NCBI GenBank assembly: GCA_027063785.1
Contig: JAMORC010000063.1
Location: 116,836 to 180,835, forward strand
Length of the DNA: 64,000 nucleotides
DNA from: Desulfurobacteriaceae bacterium
Lineage (GTDB): Bacteria > Aquificota > Aquificia > Desulfurobacteriales > Desulfurobacteriaceae
Direction: 5' to 3'
The first letter of the stretch is position 1. The number at the start of each line of letters is the position of its first letter. Below the pieces are notes generated by a model that was not told the origin of the DNA, ran no database searches, and saw nothing but the letters and a program-made list of their open reading frames with translations. The translations under genes and the position numbers were made by a program. Shown here piece after piece: positions 32,175-40,986 of the stretch.

Positions 32175-33877
32175 CACATCCTCCTCGGTGCGTTTACGTT
32201 AAGTATTCCAAGTCCTATTTCTATTACCCTTCTGATTCCTTCTATCAGGAAAAGCCTTGATTCGGTCAGTTCCTTGTTCTCTTCGTTGACGACCCTGTGC
32301 TTGTTGTAGAACCTGTGGAGGGCGGAGGCAAGTTCGATAAGGTAGTAAGTGAGCCTGTGGGGTTCCCTTTTAAGAGCGGCTTCTTGAAGCTCGTACCTGA
32401 GCATGTAAGAGCGGAGAATCAGTTCTCTCTCTTCTTCTGAACTCAGGAGGTTTAGGTTTTCCTTTGAGGGCTTGAATCCCCTTTCCTCGGCTTTATCCAG
32501 AATGCTGCATAGGCGGGCATGGGCGTACTGAACGTAGTATACGGGGTTTTCACTCTTTGTGGAGATGGCCAGGTCAAGGTCAAAGTCGAGGGGCGTATCG
32601 TGACGTTTTAAGAGGAAAAAGAACCTTACAGCGTCAACTCCAACTTCTTCCATTAACCACCTTAAAGTAACGAAGTTTCCTGCCCTTTTTGACATTTTAA
32701 CTTCTTTTCCTTCCTTGAAAAGCTTTACCATTTGAATGAGCACCACCTCAAGCCAGTCCGGATCTTTCCCGAGGGCTTGAATGGCCGCCTTAACCCTCTG
32801 TATATACCCGTGGTGGTCGGCGCCCCAGATGTCAATGCCTCTATCGTAACCCCTTTCAATTTTGTCGTAGTGGTAAGCTATGTCGGAGGCGAAGTAGGTG
32901 TATTCTCCGTTTGAGCGCCTTACTACCCTGTCCTTGTCGTCCCCGAAAAGGGTTGTCTTGAGCCACAGGGCACCTTCCTTTTCATAAAGGAAGCCCTTTC
33001 CCTTTAGGATCTCAAGGACTTTTTCTACTTTGCCGCTTTCGTACAGGCTTTTCTCGCTAAACCAGTTGTCGAATTCGACGCGGAGTTCTTTTAGGTCTGA
33101 TTCTATTTCCTTTAGAAGCTCTTCCTTACCGAACTCGGCACAGATTTCTATGGCATTTTTTGGCGGAACTGATAGGATATCCCTTCTCTTGCTTAAAAGC
33201 TTAACTGCCAGTTCTTTTATGTACTCTCCTTTATAACAGTCCCTGCACTCCTCTTTTTCGTCGACGGCATCTGAGCCAATAACTCCGGAGCTTATCAGCT
33301 CTTTTAAGGTTTCTTTCGGATTACCGCCCGAGGCTTCAACTGCTTTTAAGAAAATGGAAAGTCCCAGGAGCTTAATCTGCCTTCCTGCGTCGTTTATGTA
33401 GAACTCCCTTTCGGGTTTGTATCCTGTAAGTTTCATGATCCTGTAAAGCACATCGCCTACGACTGCTCCCCTTCCGTGTCCGACGTGAAGGGGACCGGTG
33501 GGATTTGCTGAGACATACTCAAGGAGGACCCTTTCGCCTTTCCCGATGTTGGAGATGAAAAAGTCCGTTTCTACAACTTCCCGTAAGAGTTGGCTGTAAA
33601 GCTCCTGGCTGAAGGTAAAGTTTATGAACCCTCCTCCTGCTACTTCTACCTTTTCAAACTCTTTGAATGACCTTAGCTTGTTGGCCAGCTCTTCTGCAAT
33701 TTGCTTGGGGGATTTTCTGAGATCCCTGGCCAGCAGGAATGCGACATTTGTTGCTAAATCTCCGAATTCCTTTCTCTTTGGCTTCTCGAAAGAAGCTCTT
33801 TCAACGCTTTGATTTACTGCTTCTCCGTAAAGTTCCCTGAGAACTGCTTTGACCCTTTCCCTTACAAATTCCTTCAT
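32174..33877 (-). CDS. argS: Arginyl-tRNA synthetase
   Basis: The 567-residue class I synthetase shows SANPTGPLHVGHGRG near residue 125 (HIGH motif variant HVGH), an Add-1-like N-terminal domain, and a KMSK region MSKRAGNFVTL near residue 394. The anticodon-binding DALR domain is at the C-terminus (YVQYAHARL onwards). It heads the minus-strand run of ten genes ending at dapD. A divergent promoter sits at 33913-33941. Confidence 0.98.
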   Translation of the reverse strand: MKEFVRERVKAVLRELYGEAVNQSVERASFEKPKRKEFGDLATNVAFLLARDLRKSPKQIAEELANKLRSFKEFEKVEVAGGGFINFTFSQELYSQLLREVVETDFFISNIGKGERVLLEYVSANPTGPLHVGHGRGAVVGDVLYRIMKLTGYKPEREFYINDAGRQIKLLGLSIFLKAVEASGGNPKETLKELISSGVIGSDAVDEKEECRDCYKGEYIKELAVKLLSKRRDILSVPPKNAIEICAEFGKEELLKEIESDLKELRVEFDNWFSEKSLYESGKVEKVLEILKGKGFLYEKEGALWLKTTLFGDDKDRVVRRSNGEYTYFASDIAYHYDKIERGYDRGIDIWGADHHGYIQRVKAAIQALGKDPDWLEVVLIQMVKLFKEGKEVKMSKRAGNFVTLRWLMEEVGVDAVRFFFLLKRHDTPLDFDLDLAISTKSENPVYYVQYAHARLCSILDKAEERGFKPSKENLNLLSSEEERELILRSYMLRYELQEAALKREPHRLTYYLIELASALHRFYNKHRVVNEENKELTESRLFLIEGIRRVIEIGLGILNVNAPRRM

Positions 33878-33912
33878 CGGTATCTCCTTGGTTAGTTGAA
33901 AGCTCCACGGAA

Positions 33913-33941
33913 ATTATCCTAAAACTGAAGGGTTAAGTTAA
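33913..33941 (-). promoter_or_regulatory. Promoter of the argS-dapD run
   Basis: On the minus strand a -35 box TTAACT (33941-33936, four of six consensus bases) is followed by a 17-base spacer and GATAAT (33918-33913, five of six). The argS ATG is 36 bases beyond the -10 box. The plus-strand unit uses a separate TATAAT at 33958-33963. Confidence 0.55.
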
Positions 33942-33957
33942 GGCCTGAAGAGTTCTC

Positions 33958-33963
33958 TATAAT
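33958..33963 (+). promoter_or_regulatory. Probable -10 box of the symporter operon
   Basis: TATAAT is perfect and lies 31 bases before the symporter TTG, with GGAGG at 33983-33987 in the leader. The -35 box is weak. The element lies back-to-back with the argS promoter in the 116-base divergent gap. Confidence 0.45.
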
Positions 33964-33993
33964 CTCCTTCACTATTTATATCTGGAGGTGAAA

Positions 33994-35190
33994 TTGAAAG
34001 GACGTTTTGTCCTTTTCATCGTTTCGGGTGTTATTGTAGGTTTTCTTTTCGGCGGTTTCCTGCCGGGTCTTTCCTTAAAGCTCTCCTTTATCGGTGAGCT
34101 GTTTGTGAATGCCTTGAAAATGGTGGTTCTGCCCCTGATCGTTGTCTCAATAGCCAACGCCATTTTAAATATGGAGACGATAAAGCAGTTTCAGTTGGTA
34201 GGTCTAAAGGCCCTTTTCTACTACACGATGACAACTGCTCTTGCTGTTGCAACCGGGCTTGCCGTTGTTTACTTCCTGAGACCGGGAGTTGGAGTTAGCT
34301 TTGCCCCGCAGGGGAAAGTCGGTAAGGATGTTTCCTTTAGCCTTCACGACCTTATAGTTTCCCTGATTCCGCAGAACTTCTTTAAAGCCCTTGCCGAGTT
34401 TGATGTTCTTCCGGTGATTGTTGCGACGGTGCTTTTTTCCTTGGCAGTTTTGGCTGTTGAGTGGAAGGAAGAGCTTACGGTTAAAAGGATTCTGTCAGAG
34501 CTGGACGTTAGTATTTTGAAGTTAACGGATTGGATTATAGGCTTTGCGCCGCTGGGTATTGCCTCGCTGATTGCTGCAAAAGTTGCTGCAATGGGAGGAG
34601 CGGAAGCAATTCTCCCTATAGTGAAGTCCCTTTCAAAGTATATGGGAGCAGTTCTTCTGGGTCTGGCCGTTCATGCTTTTTTAACCCTTCCGCTTATTTA
34701 CCTGATCTTTGTCGGGAAAAATCCCTATGAGTATATAGGGAAAGTGAAAGAGGTTTTGATTACTGCTTTTGCGACGGCCTCGTCCTCTGCAACCCTCCCT
34801 GTGACGATGAAAAGGGTCATTGAGGCGGGAGTGAGGAGGGAAGTTGCCGAGTTTGTCCTTCCTCTCGGAGCAACAGTTAACATGGACGGAACGGCCCTCT
34901 ACGAGGCGGTGGCTGCGGTTTTCCTTGCGCAGTGTTATGGAATAGATCTGGGGTTTTCTCAGTACTTGACAATTTTCTTTACTGCAACCTTGGCGGCCGT
35001 TGGGGCAGCCGGGATACCGGAGGCCGGACTGGTAACTATGGTGCTTGTTCTTGAATCTGTGGGGATTCCGACGGAGGGAATCGGAATAATACTGGCAGTG
35101 GATTGGTTCCTTGATAGATGTAGGACTGCTGTTAACGTTCTCGGTGATACAATCGGTGCTGCAGTTATAGCAAAGAAAATGGAGGTCTGA
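33994..35190 (+). CDS. Dicarboxylate/amino acid:cation symporter (DAACS family)
   Basis: The 398-residue inner-membrane protein has eight to ten hydrophobic segments and the sodium-glutamate family signatures: the serine-rich ASSSATLPVTMKR, then NMDGTALYEAVAAVFLAQ and DWFLDRCRTAVNVLGD near the end. These form the substrate and cation sites of GltPh-like transporters. Glutamate, aspartate or C4-dicarboxylates are likely substrates. TTG 33994 is chosen because GGAGG is six bases upstream; GTG 33988 would directly abut it. The gene starts the plus-strand unit that ends with bioW. Confidence 0.93.
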   Translation: MKGRFVLFIVSGVIVGFLFGGFLPGLSLKLSFIGELFVNALKMVVLPLIVVSIANAILNMETIKQFQLVGLKALFYYTMTTALAVATGLAVVYFLRPGVGVSFAPQGKVGKDVSFSLHDLIVSLIPQNFFKALAEFDVLPVIVATVLFSLAVLAVEWKEELTVKRILSELDVSILKLTDWIIGFAPLGIASLIAAKVAAMGGAEAILPIVKSLSKYMGAVLLGLAVHAFLTLPLIYLIFVGKNPYEYIGKVKEVLITAFATASSSATLPVTMKRVIEAGVRREVAEFVLPLGATVNMDGTALYEAVAAVFLAQCYGIDLGFSQYLTIFFTATLAAVGAAGIPEAGLVTMVLVLESVGIPTEGIGIILAVDWFLDRCRTAVNVLGDTIGAAVIAKKMEV

Positions 35191-35991
35191 ATGTTAGGGT
35201 TTCTCCTCGACCTTGAAGGTACGTTGGTAAAAGATAAGAGCTATACTCCTTTTGAAGAAGCCCTGAAGTTTACGGAGCTTTTGGACGAAAGGGGTATTCC
35301 CTGGATAGTTGCTACGAATAACTCAACCGAAAAGCCGGGGAGGCTTATAGAAATCCTGAGGGAAAAGGGATTTAACGTTAATGAGAAGAAGCTTTTAAGT
35401 CCTTCCCTTCTTGCAAGGGATTTTTTAAAGAGGGAAGGTGTTAACTCGATCTATTTTATGGGAACCGATAGCGTTAAGGAGTTCTTTAAAGAGGAGGGCT
35501 TTGAGGTCAGGAATGACCACAATGTCGATGCGGTTGTTGTCGGGAGGGACAAGGAAATTAACTACGCTAAGCTTAAAACAGCAACTTCGGCTCTTGTCCT
35601 CAATAACGCAAAACTTTTTTCTTTTCATATGAACCGTCTAATTCTTGACCCTGACGGTTTGGTAGGCCCGAGCGTGGGGGCAATTACAGCGGCTCTTTCC
35701 TACGCTGCGAACAAAACTGCGGTTTCGCTCGGTAAACCGTCGAAAGAATACTTTAGTAGGGCGTTTGAACTTCTCGGAATTAAAGAGCCCGAAAGGGTTT
35801 ACATGATCAGTGACGATCCCTTTACCGATCTTGCAGAAGGGAAGAAAGTTGTAGGCTTTAAGACGGTATTTGTTCTCAGCGGTAAGTATAAGGATACTTC
35901 AGTCCTCAATGGGATACCCCGGGAATTTCACCCCGATTTTACCTTTAACAACATAGGAGAGTGTATAAAGCTTATAGGAGAAAAGGAGTGA
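35191..35991 (+). CDS. HAD-IIA family phosphatase (NagD-like)
   Basis: The 266-residue protein begins with the HAD motif I DLEGTLVKD near residue 7, in which the second catalytic Asp of DxDGT is replaced by Glu. It then carries VATNNSTEKP (motif II) and ISDDPFTDLAEGKKVVGFKTVFV (motif IV). The cap domain is the C2 type of NagD and pyridoxal or 4-nitrophenyl phosphatases. The substrate is unknown. The ATG directly follows the symporter stop. Whether the DxE variant still hydrolyses phosphate should be tested. Confidence 0.85.
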   Translation: MLGFLLDLEGTLVKDKSYTPFEEALKFTELLDERGIPWIVATNNSTEKPGRLIEILREKGFNVNEKKLLSPSLLARDFLKREGVNSIYFMGTDSVKEFFKEEGFEVRNDHNVDAVVVGRDKEINYAKLKTATSALVLNNAKLFSFHMNRLILDPDGLVGPSVGAITAALSYAANKTAVSLGKPSKEYFSRAFELLGIKEPERVYMISDDPFTDLAEGKKVVGFKTVFVLSGKYKDTSVLNGIPREFHPDFTFNNIGECIKLIGEKE

Positions 35992-35993
35992 GG

Positions 35994-36860
35994 GTGGTCA
36001 ACAGGATAAAAACTTACATGGAGCTGATAAAAGTAGAGCACACGATTTTTGCCCTGCCCTTTGCTCTTACGGCTGCTTTAATGGCAGCAAAAGGATTTCC
36101 TCCCCTTTACCAGGTTTTCTGGATAGTTGTTGCCCTTTTTGGAGCCAGGACGGCGGCAATGGCACTGAACCGGGCGATAGATGCCGAGATCGACGCGAGG
36201 AACCCGAGAACAGCTGGCAGGCATATACCGAGGGGACTGGTTAGGAAAGGGGAAGCTTTTGTATTGGCAATTATCGGCTTTGCACTGATGATATTCGCGG
36301 CCTACAAGTTAAATCCCTTAGCCTTTAAGCTTTCCCCTTTGGCAGTGCTGATCCTATCTATCTATTCATTTACCAAAAGGTTTACTTCCCTGTGCCACGT
36401 TGTCCTCGGAATTGCGGTGGCCTTAGCCCCTCTTGGAGCTTGGATTGCCGTGGAAGGTCGGTTTGACTTTACTGCTCTCATTCTCTCGGCTGCTGTTGCA
36501 TTCTGGGTGGCAGGCTTTGATATTATCTACGCCCTTCAGGATGTGGAGTTTGACAGAAGGGAAGGTATATACTCTATCCCTGCCAAGTTCGGGGAGGATA
36601 ATGCCCTTTTTATCTCCAGGTTTTTCCATCTCCTTACCCTTATCGGCCTCATCTGGGCCGGAATAAGGGTCGGAATGGGGTTTTTTTACTACCTCGGCCT
36701 GTTTCTTTCTGCTCTTTTGATGCTCAAGGAGCACAGGCTCGTTTCAAGAGATAGGGATAAGGTGGCTTTTGCTTTTTTTAACATGAACGGTTATATATCT
36801 GTGACCGTTTTCCTCTTTACCCTTCTTGATTTCCTGTGGAGGAGATATTGGGGCTTTTAA
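35994..36860 (+). CDS. UbiA-family aromatic prenyltransferase
   Basis: The 288-residue protein has about eight membrane helices and both aspartate motifs of the family: NRAIDAEIDARNPRTAGRHIPRG near residue 55 and DVEFDRREGIYSIP near 185. UbiA-type enzymes attach polyprenyl chains to 4-hydroxybenzoate or related rings; in menaquinone makers that use the futalosine route a UbiA homologue serves that pathway (MqnP). This group makes methionaquinone/menaquinone-type quinones, so such a role is plausible but inferred. The start is GTG 35994 after AAAAGGAG. The gene overlaps the MarC gene by 13 bases. Confidence 0.85.
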   Translation: MVNRIKTYMELIKVEHTIFALPFALTAALMAAKGFPPLYQVFWIVVALFGARTAAMALNRAIDAEIDARNPRTAGRHIPRGLVRKGEAFVLAIIGFALMIFAAYKLNPLAFKLSPLAVLILSIYSFTKRFTSLCHVVLGIAVALAPLGAWIAVEGRFDFTALILSAAVAFWVAGFDIIYALQDVEFDRREGIYSIPAKFGEDNALFISRFFHLLTLIGLIWAGIRVGMGFFYYLGLFLSALLMLKEHRLVSRDRDKVAFAFFNMNGYISVTVFLFTLLDFLWRRYWGF

Positions 36861-37459
36861 AGTATACCGTCTCCCTCCTTGTAATTACGGATCCCATCTT
36901 TGCTGCTCTAATGGTGGCGGGGATGGTTTCAGCTGAGAAAGTCAGACGCGTTGCCTTTAAAAGTTCTATGACAGTTCTAATCTCCTCGGCGGTTACCGTT
37001 TTAACGGGGGATAGTCTTTTAAAGCTGATGGGTGTGAATATTTACAGCATAAAGATTTTCGGCGGACTTATACTTCTGCACATGGCGTTTCAGATGCTTC
37101 AAGCCCATCCGCCAAAGACCAAGCATACTGATGAAGAGAGTCAGGCCGCGGCTTCGAAGGAGGATATATCGGTAATTCCTATAGGAATTCCCATACTCTT
37201 CGGCCCCGGAGCTTTCACTACCCTGCTTATATTCAGGGAGGAGTCAAGGGGAAACCTGTTTCAGTTTGGCGAGCTGGCAGTTGCAATTCTCCTGACCGTA
37301 GTCGTTATATACTTAACTTTGCTTAACTCAGCGGCTATTTCGAGAAGGCTTGGAACTACCGGGATGAACGTTACAGTCAGAGTATTTGGCCTTTTCGTCG
37401 GTGCTTTGGGAGCTCAGTTCGTTGTTGACGGAGTTAAACACCTTTGGGTTCAGGGGTGA
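36848..37459 (+). CDS. MarC family membrane protein
   Basis: The 203-residue protein has six hydrophobic helices and the MarC/UPF0056 signatures: VITDPIFAALMVAGM at the start, FGGLILLHMAFQMLQ in the middle and GIPILFGPGAFTTLLI after a charged loop. The function of MarC is unknown; early claims of antibiotic resistance were not supported. TTG 36848 is preceded by GGAGGAG, so I prefer it over GTG 36836. It overlaps the prenyltransferase gene end and lies before dtd by three bases. Confidence 0.85.
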   Translation: MGLLKYTVSLLVITDPIFAALMVAGMVSAEKVRRVAFKSSMTVLISSAVTVLTGDSLLKLMGVNIYSIKIFGGLILLHMAFQMLQAHPPKTKHTDEESQAAASKEDISVIPIGIPILFGPGAFTTLLIFREESRGNLFQFGELAVAILLTVVVIYLTLLNSAAISRRLGTTGMNVTVRVFGLFVGALGAQFVVDGVKHLWVQG

Positions 37460-37462
37460 GGT

Positions 37463-37909
37463 ATGAAGGTTTGCATTCAGAGAGTGTTATCGGGAAAGGT
37501 AGAGGTTCTCGGAGAGATTGTGGGGGAAATAGGTCAGGGAATTGTTGCTTTAGTTGGTTTTGAGAAGGGCGATTTAAAGTCCTACGTTGATAAGATGGCT
37601 TCGAAGGTGGTTAACCTCAGGATTTTTGAGGATGCTTCCGGGAAGATGAACCTTTCACTGAAGGATATAAACGGAGAGCTTCTCGTCGTCCCCAACTTTA
37701 CCCTGGCGGCGGACTGTAAAAAAGGAAGGAGGCCGAGCTTCCAGTCCTCGGAAGATCCCACAAAGGCTGAAGAGATGTTCAACAGGTTTGTGGAGAAATG
37801 CAGGGAAGAGGGAGTGACGACAAAGACGGGAATGTTCGGTGCCGATATGAAGGTCTATATCGTTAACGACGGTCCGGTAACTTTTATTCTTACCAATGAG
37901 GAACTGTGA
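37463..37909 (+). CDS. dtd: D-aminoacyl-tRNA deacylase
   Basis: DTD removes D-amino acids and glycine mischarged on tRNA. The 148-residue protein begins MKVCIQRVLSGKVEV, and carries FTLAADCKKGRRPSF and the Gly-cisPro region NDGPVTF near the end. The first active-site motif is normally SQFTL; here it reads PNFTL, so Ser and Gln are replaced while the threonine is kept. Several distant lineages show variation at this place, but I cannot judge how common it is in relatives. It lies between marC-like and mechanosensitive channel genes. Confidence 0.93.
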   Translation: MKVCIQRVLSGKVEVLGEIVGEIGQGIVALVGFEKGDLKSYVDKMASKVVNLRIFEDASGKMNLSLKDINGELLVVPNFTLAADCKKGRRPSFQSSEDPTKAEEMFNRFVEKCREEGVTTKTGMFGADMKVYIVNDGPVTFILTNEEL

Positions 37910-39024
37910 TGAAGGGGGCGGTAGAGTATCTTCCGTGGTTAAAAGTGGAGTTGGTAGTAGCCGTTCTTTTCTTTGCTCTATCTCTTGCTTCTCTGTGGAG
38001 CAGAAAGCTTTTTAGAAAAGTGCTTATAAAGTTTTTCATGAGGGATAAGAGGCTTTCAAGGGAGGAAAAGCTCTTTATCAGCCTTTCAAGCTGGCTTTCT
38101 TACTTCCTGTTTTTCCTCTTTCTTAACCTCTCGGTGGCTCAGTTTTCCATTCCACCTAAAGTTTCAAAGTTCATTAGTCTAATTTTCTTCATAATCTATA
38201 CGGTTATATTGACCGTTATTTCAATAAGGCTTGTAGATCTCTTTCTTGAGAAAATTTCACAGAGCGTTAAGAAAAAGGTTGCTCCTGGGGAAGCTCCCCT
38301 GGTTGATACTTATTACTCGATGATTTCAAAGATAGTAAATGTTTTTGTGGTTCTCATAGCCGCCATAGCGATTCTTGACAGATTGGGATTTAACGTTACT
38401 TCTCTTGTGGCCTCTTTGGGAGTTGGTTCTCTTGCCGTCGGCCTTGCGGCAAAGGATACGATAAAGAACTTTATATCGGGTATTCTCCTGGTAACGGACA
38501 AGCAGTTCAGGATAGGTGATAGGGTTTACATAAAGGATATTGATGTTGAGGGGTACGTGTACGACATAGGCCTCAGAACGACAAGGATAATTACGATTTC
38601 TGGTAATAACCTCATAACAGTTCCCAACTCAAAGCTTACAGAGGGAATTATAGAAAATGCCCTCTATCCGGATCCGAAAGTAAAGGATTCTGTAGAAGTG
38701 GGTGTTGCCTACGGTTCTGACCTTGAAAAGGTGAAGACCCTGTTGCTTAAAGCTACCGAGGGGATAGAGGGTATTTTGAGAAATCCTCCTCCTTCAGTTT
38801 ACTTTGTCCGGTTCGGGGATAGCGCCCTTCTATTTAAGCTAATTTACTACGTTGAAAAGAAAGATCTGGCTTATGGGATAAAGTCCCGACTTCACGAAAG
38901 GATCAAGGAGCTTTTCGAGAAAGAAGGCGTGGAAATTCCCTTCTCTCAGAACGACGTATGGTTTAGAAATCCCGTAAAGGTGGAGGTTAATGGAGCTTTT
39001 CAGCGTAAAGATGAGGAGCAGTAG
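37909..39024 (+). CDS. MscS family mechanosensitive ion channel
   Basis: The 371-residue protein has four hydrophobic segments before a beta/alpha MscS domain. The pore-lining helix region GSLAVGLAAKDTIKNFISGILL is near residue 175 and the beta domain starts DKQFRIGDRVYIKD, the family hallmark. It probably releases solutes on hypo-osmotic shock. ATG 37909 shares bases with the dtd stop. The start is within a GAGG context. Its extra N-terminal helices make it larger than the 286-residue E. coli MscS. It overlaps bioW by 35 bases. Confidence 0.93.
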   Translation: MKGAVEYLPWLKVELVVAVLFFALSLASLWSRKLFRKVLIKFFMRDKRLSREEKLFISLSSWLSYFLFFLFLNLSVAQFSIPPKVSKFISLIFFIIYTVILTVISIRLVDLFLEKISQSVKKKVAPGEAPLVDTYYSMISKIVNVFVVLIAAIAILDRLGFNVTSLVASLGVGSLAVGLAAKDTIKNFISGILLVTDKQFRIGDRVYIKDIDVEGYVYDIGLRTTRIITISGNNLITVPNSKLTEGIIENALYPDPKVKDSVEVGVAYGSDLEKVKTLLLKATEGIEGILRNPPPSVYFVRFGDSALLFKLIYYVEKKDLAYGIKSRLHERIKELFEKEGVEIPFSQNDVWFRNPVKVEVNGAFQRKDEEQ

Positions 39025-39784
39025 GGAGGAGGAACACATTTCGGGTGCTGAGACCATCGTTGATAGGGCCGAGCTCGTAGAAGTTGTTGGCTCATTTGTG
39101 AAAAGGGCTTTAAACCATACCAAAGGGGAACCTGACTTTATAAACGTAAAAATAGAAAAACTTAAGGAAAAACCTTTAGAGCTTGTAGCCCTGCCGGTTT
39201 ATGATCTCATGACTCCGGTCGACGAGGAGACATTACGGAAGCTTTTCGGCCTTATGGGTTTCCCTAATGAAAGGGGAATTGAACTCTACAGGGAAATTCT
39301 CAGAGGAGCGGCTCCCGGCGGGAAAGTTATGAGAGGGGCGATGCTGGTAAAGCTGCCTTTCGGAGAGAGGGTGGAGCCGGATAGAGAAAGGGGAGTACGA
39401 GTTTCTACCGTAGGTATCGTGAAGGAAGCCGAGGAAAGGCTGAAAAAGCTGGCAGGAGATAGATATACGGAGAACTTAAGGGATGCGTTGGTGCTGGCAA
39501 CAAAAGTTCTTAATCATCCGGCAGTTTTAGGAGAGCTTTGCGTGTCCGATGATCCCAACTACACAATCGGTTACGTTACTGTAAAAGGGCTCGGTTATGT
39601 GAGGTTAAGGGGGATAAAGGAGAAAGGGCTGAGGAAAGGAGGAAGGGTTTTCTTCCTCAAGGAAAACTGCGATGTGGAAGAGTTGATAAACTACCTCGAA
39701 AAGAAACCCGTTATCATAAAGGAAGTTTCTTCCTACTCTTCGGTTGTTGATGTTAGGGAACTCCTTTCCTCTCCCATGAGGTAG
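38990..39784 (+). CDS. bioW: 6-carboxyhexanoate-CoA ligase (pimeloyl-CoA synthetase)
   Basis: BioW activates pimelate with ATP and CoA to give pimeloyl-CoA for biotin synthesis. The 264-residue protein opens FSVKMRSSREEEHISGAE and has VMRGAMLV, ERVEPDRERGVRVSTVG and GYVRLRGI, the typical blocks of this adenylating family. Other biotin genes are not in the window, so pimelate must be converted by genes elsewhere. GGAGGTT precedes the ATG, which lies inside the mechanosensitive channel gene by 35 bases. Its 3' end overlaps the converging bactofilin gene by 52 bases. Confidence 0.94.
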   Translation: MELFSVKMRSSREEEHISGAETIVDRAELVEVVGSFVKRALNHTKGEPDFINVKIEKLKEKPLELVALPVYDLMTPVDEETLRKLFGLMGFPNERGIELYREILRGAAPGGKVMRGAMLVKLPFGERVEPDRERGVRVSTVGIVKEAEERLKKLAGDRYTENLRDALVLATKVLNHPAVLGELCVSDDPNYTIGYVTVKGLGYVRLRGIKEKGLRKGGRVFFLKENCDVEELINYLEKKPVIIKEVSSYSSVVDVRELLSSPMR

Positions 39785-40119
39785 TCTCCGCACTTAAAAG
39801 TTCCTTCGACTGAAGCTCCCTTTTCTATTGAAAGTTCCTTGGCAAGAACTTCCCCTTTAACTTTAGCCGTTGACATTATTTCTACCGAGTCTGCCTTCAG
39901 GTCTCCTTCAAGCTTTCCCATCAGAACGACCTTGCTTGCCTGGACTTTTCCCTTAACTACCGCGGTAGATCCGAAAATGATAGTGTCACCCGTAACATCC
40001 CCGAGGACTTCGCCGTCGATTCTGATTTTCCCTTCCGACTTTAAATTCCCTTCAATTTTAAGCCCCTGGGCCAAGATGCTCTTAACCTCGGTGTTATTCT
40101 CCTCTTTTTTCCTTAACAT
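39733..40119 (-). CDS. Bactofilin
   Basis: The 128-residue protein is a polymer-forming cytoskeletal protein of the bactofilin (DUF583) family. It has a right-handed beta-helix repeat with the pattern IEGNLKSEGKIRIDGEVLGDVTG and KVVLMGKLEGDL, flanked by short disordered tails. Bactofilins form membrane-linked filaments that scaffold wall enzymes. The next gene upstream is an M23 peptidase, a common pairing in which the bactofilin localises a wall hydrolase. It overlaps that gene by 26 bases and bioW by 52. Confidence 0.93.
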   Translation of the reverse strand: MLRKKEENNTEVKSILAQGLKIEGNLKSEGKIRIDGEVLGDVTGDTIIFGSTAVVKGKVQASKVVLMGKLEGDLKADSVEIMSTAKVKGEVLAKELSIEKGASVEGTFKCGDYLMGEERSSLTSTTEE

Positions 40120-40984
40120 GATAGGGAGCCTCCATGAAGATTTCTGGGTTTACAAATTTCCTGCCCACCTTTATTGCATAGTGAAGGTGAGGGCCGGTGC
40201 TCCTTCCCGAATTTCCCATTATTCCTATTATTTCTCCCCGTGTAACCTTTTCTCCCTTCCTGACGAGGACTCTTGCCAGGTGTCCGTAAAATGTCCGGAT
40301 GCCGTCCTTATGTTTCACTTCTACGCACTTACCCAAGAGGCCGCACCAGCCGGCCTTTATTACGGTGCCGTCACCGGTTACCCTTATCGGTGTTCCCCAG
40401 TGGTTGGCTATGTCAACTCCGAGGTGAAACTCGAGCCTTCCGGTTATGGGATTTCTTCTGAGGCCAAAAGGAGAAGTTTCCCTGCCGACTGTCGGGTATC
40501 CTATGGGGACGCTTTTCAGTTTGATGATGTATCCGTCTATGCTTCCCACGAGGGAGTCAAAGTCAACTTCTTCTGAAGTAAGGATTGATTCTAAGGGAAT
40601 AGCAAGACCTCCTTCTCCGGAACCCTCTTTGAGGAGCCCCACTCTTTTCATAAGAGTATCTATTATCTCAATTCTCTTGGCAAGCTCCTCCACGGTTTCC
40701 TTCTGTTTTTTCCTGAGTAGAGAGACTTGCCCCCTGAGTTCCTCGTTCTGTTTTTCCAGCAGTGCGAGCCGTTTCTTAAGTTCTTCTGTTCTCTTCCTTG
40801 ATTCCTTTAGTGACGGTAGGATGGAGAAGAAACTGTAAGTAAAGAAAAGAAGCATTGACAGTGCGGCGGTAAAAAGACCCGAAGCAATAAGCAGTCCCTT
40901 TTTTGAGACGGAAAAACGCTTATAGTCGCCGAGTTCGTTCTCTATTACGATCAGCTGGATCCTGTCCTTTTTCCTGTCTTCCAT
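40094..40984 (-). CDS. M23 family peptidoglycan endopeptidase
   Basis: The 296-residue protein has one membrane helix (about 32-52), a coiled-coil region (about 60-115) and a C-terminal M23 (lysostaphin-like) zinc peptidase domain. The catalytic sequence HLGVDIANHWGTPI is near residue 180 and GPHLHYAIKV is near 268, supplying His, Asp and the HxH pair. This resembles the bactofilin-linked periplasmic endopeptidases that shape cell curvature. It is followed by overlapping bactofilin and preceded by mnmE at two bases. Confidence 0.94.
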   Translation of the reverse strand: MEDRKKDRIQLIVIENELGDYKRFSVSKKGLLIASGLFTAALSMLLFFTYSFFSILPSLKESRKRTEELKKRLALLEKQNEELRGQVSLLRKKQKETVEELAKRIEIIDTLMKRVGLLKEGSGEGGLAIPLESILTSEEVDFDSLVGSIDGYIIKLKSVPIGYPTVGRETSPFGLRRNPITGRLEFHLGVDIANHWGTPIRVTGDGTVIKAGWCGLLGKCVEVKHKDGIRTFYGHLARVLVRKGEKVTRGEIIGIMGNSGRSTGPHLHYAIKVGRKFVNPEIFMEAPYHVKEKRGE

Positions 40985-40986
40985 CC

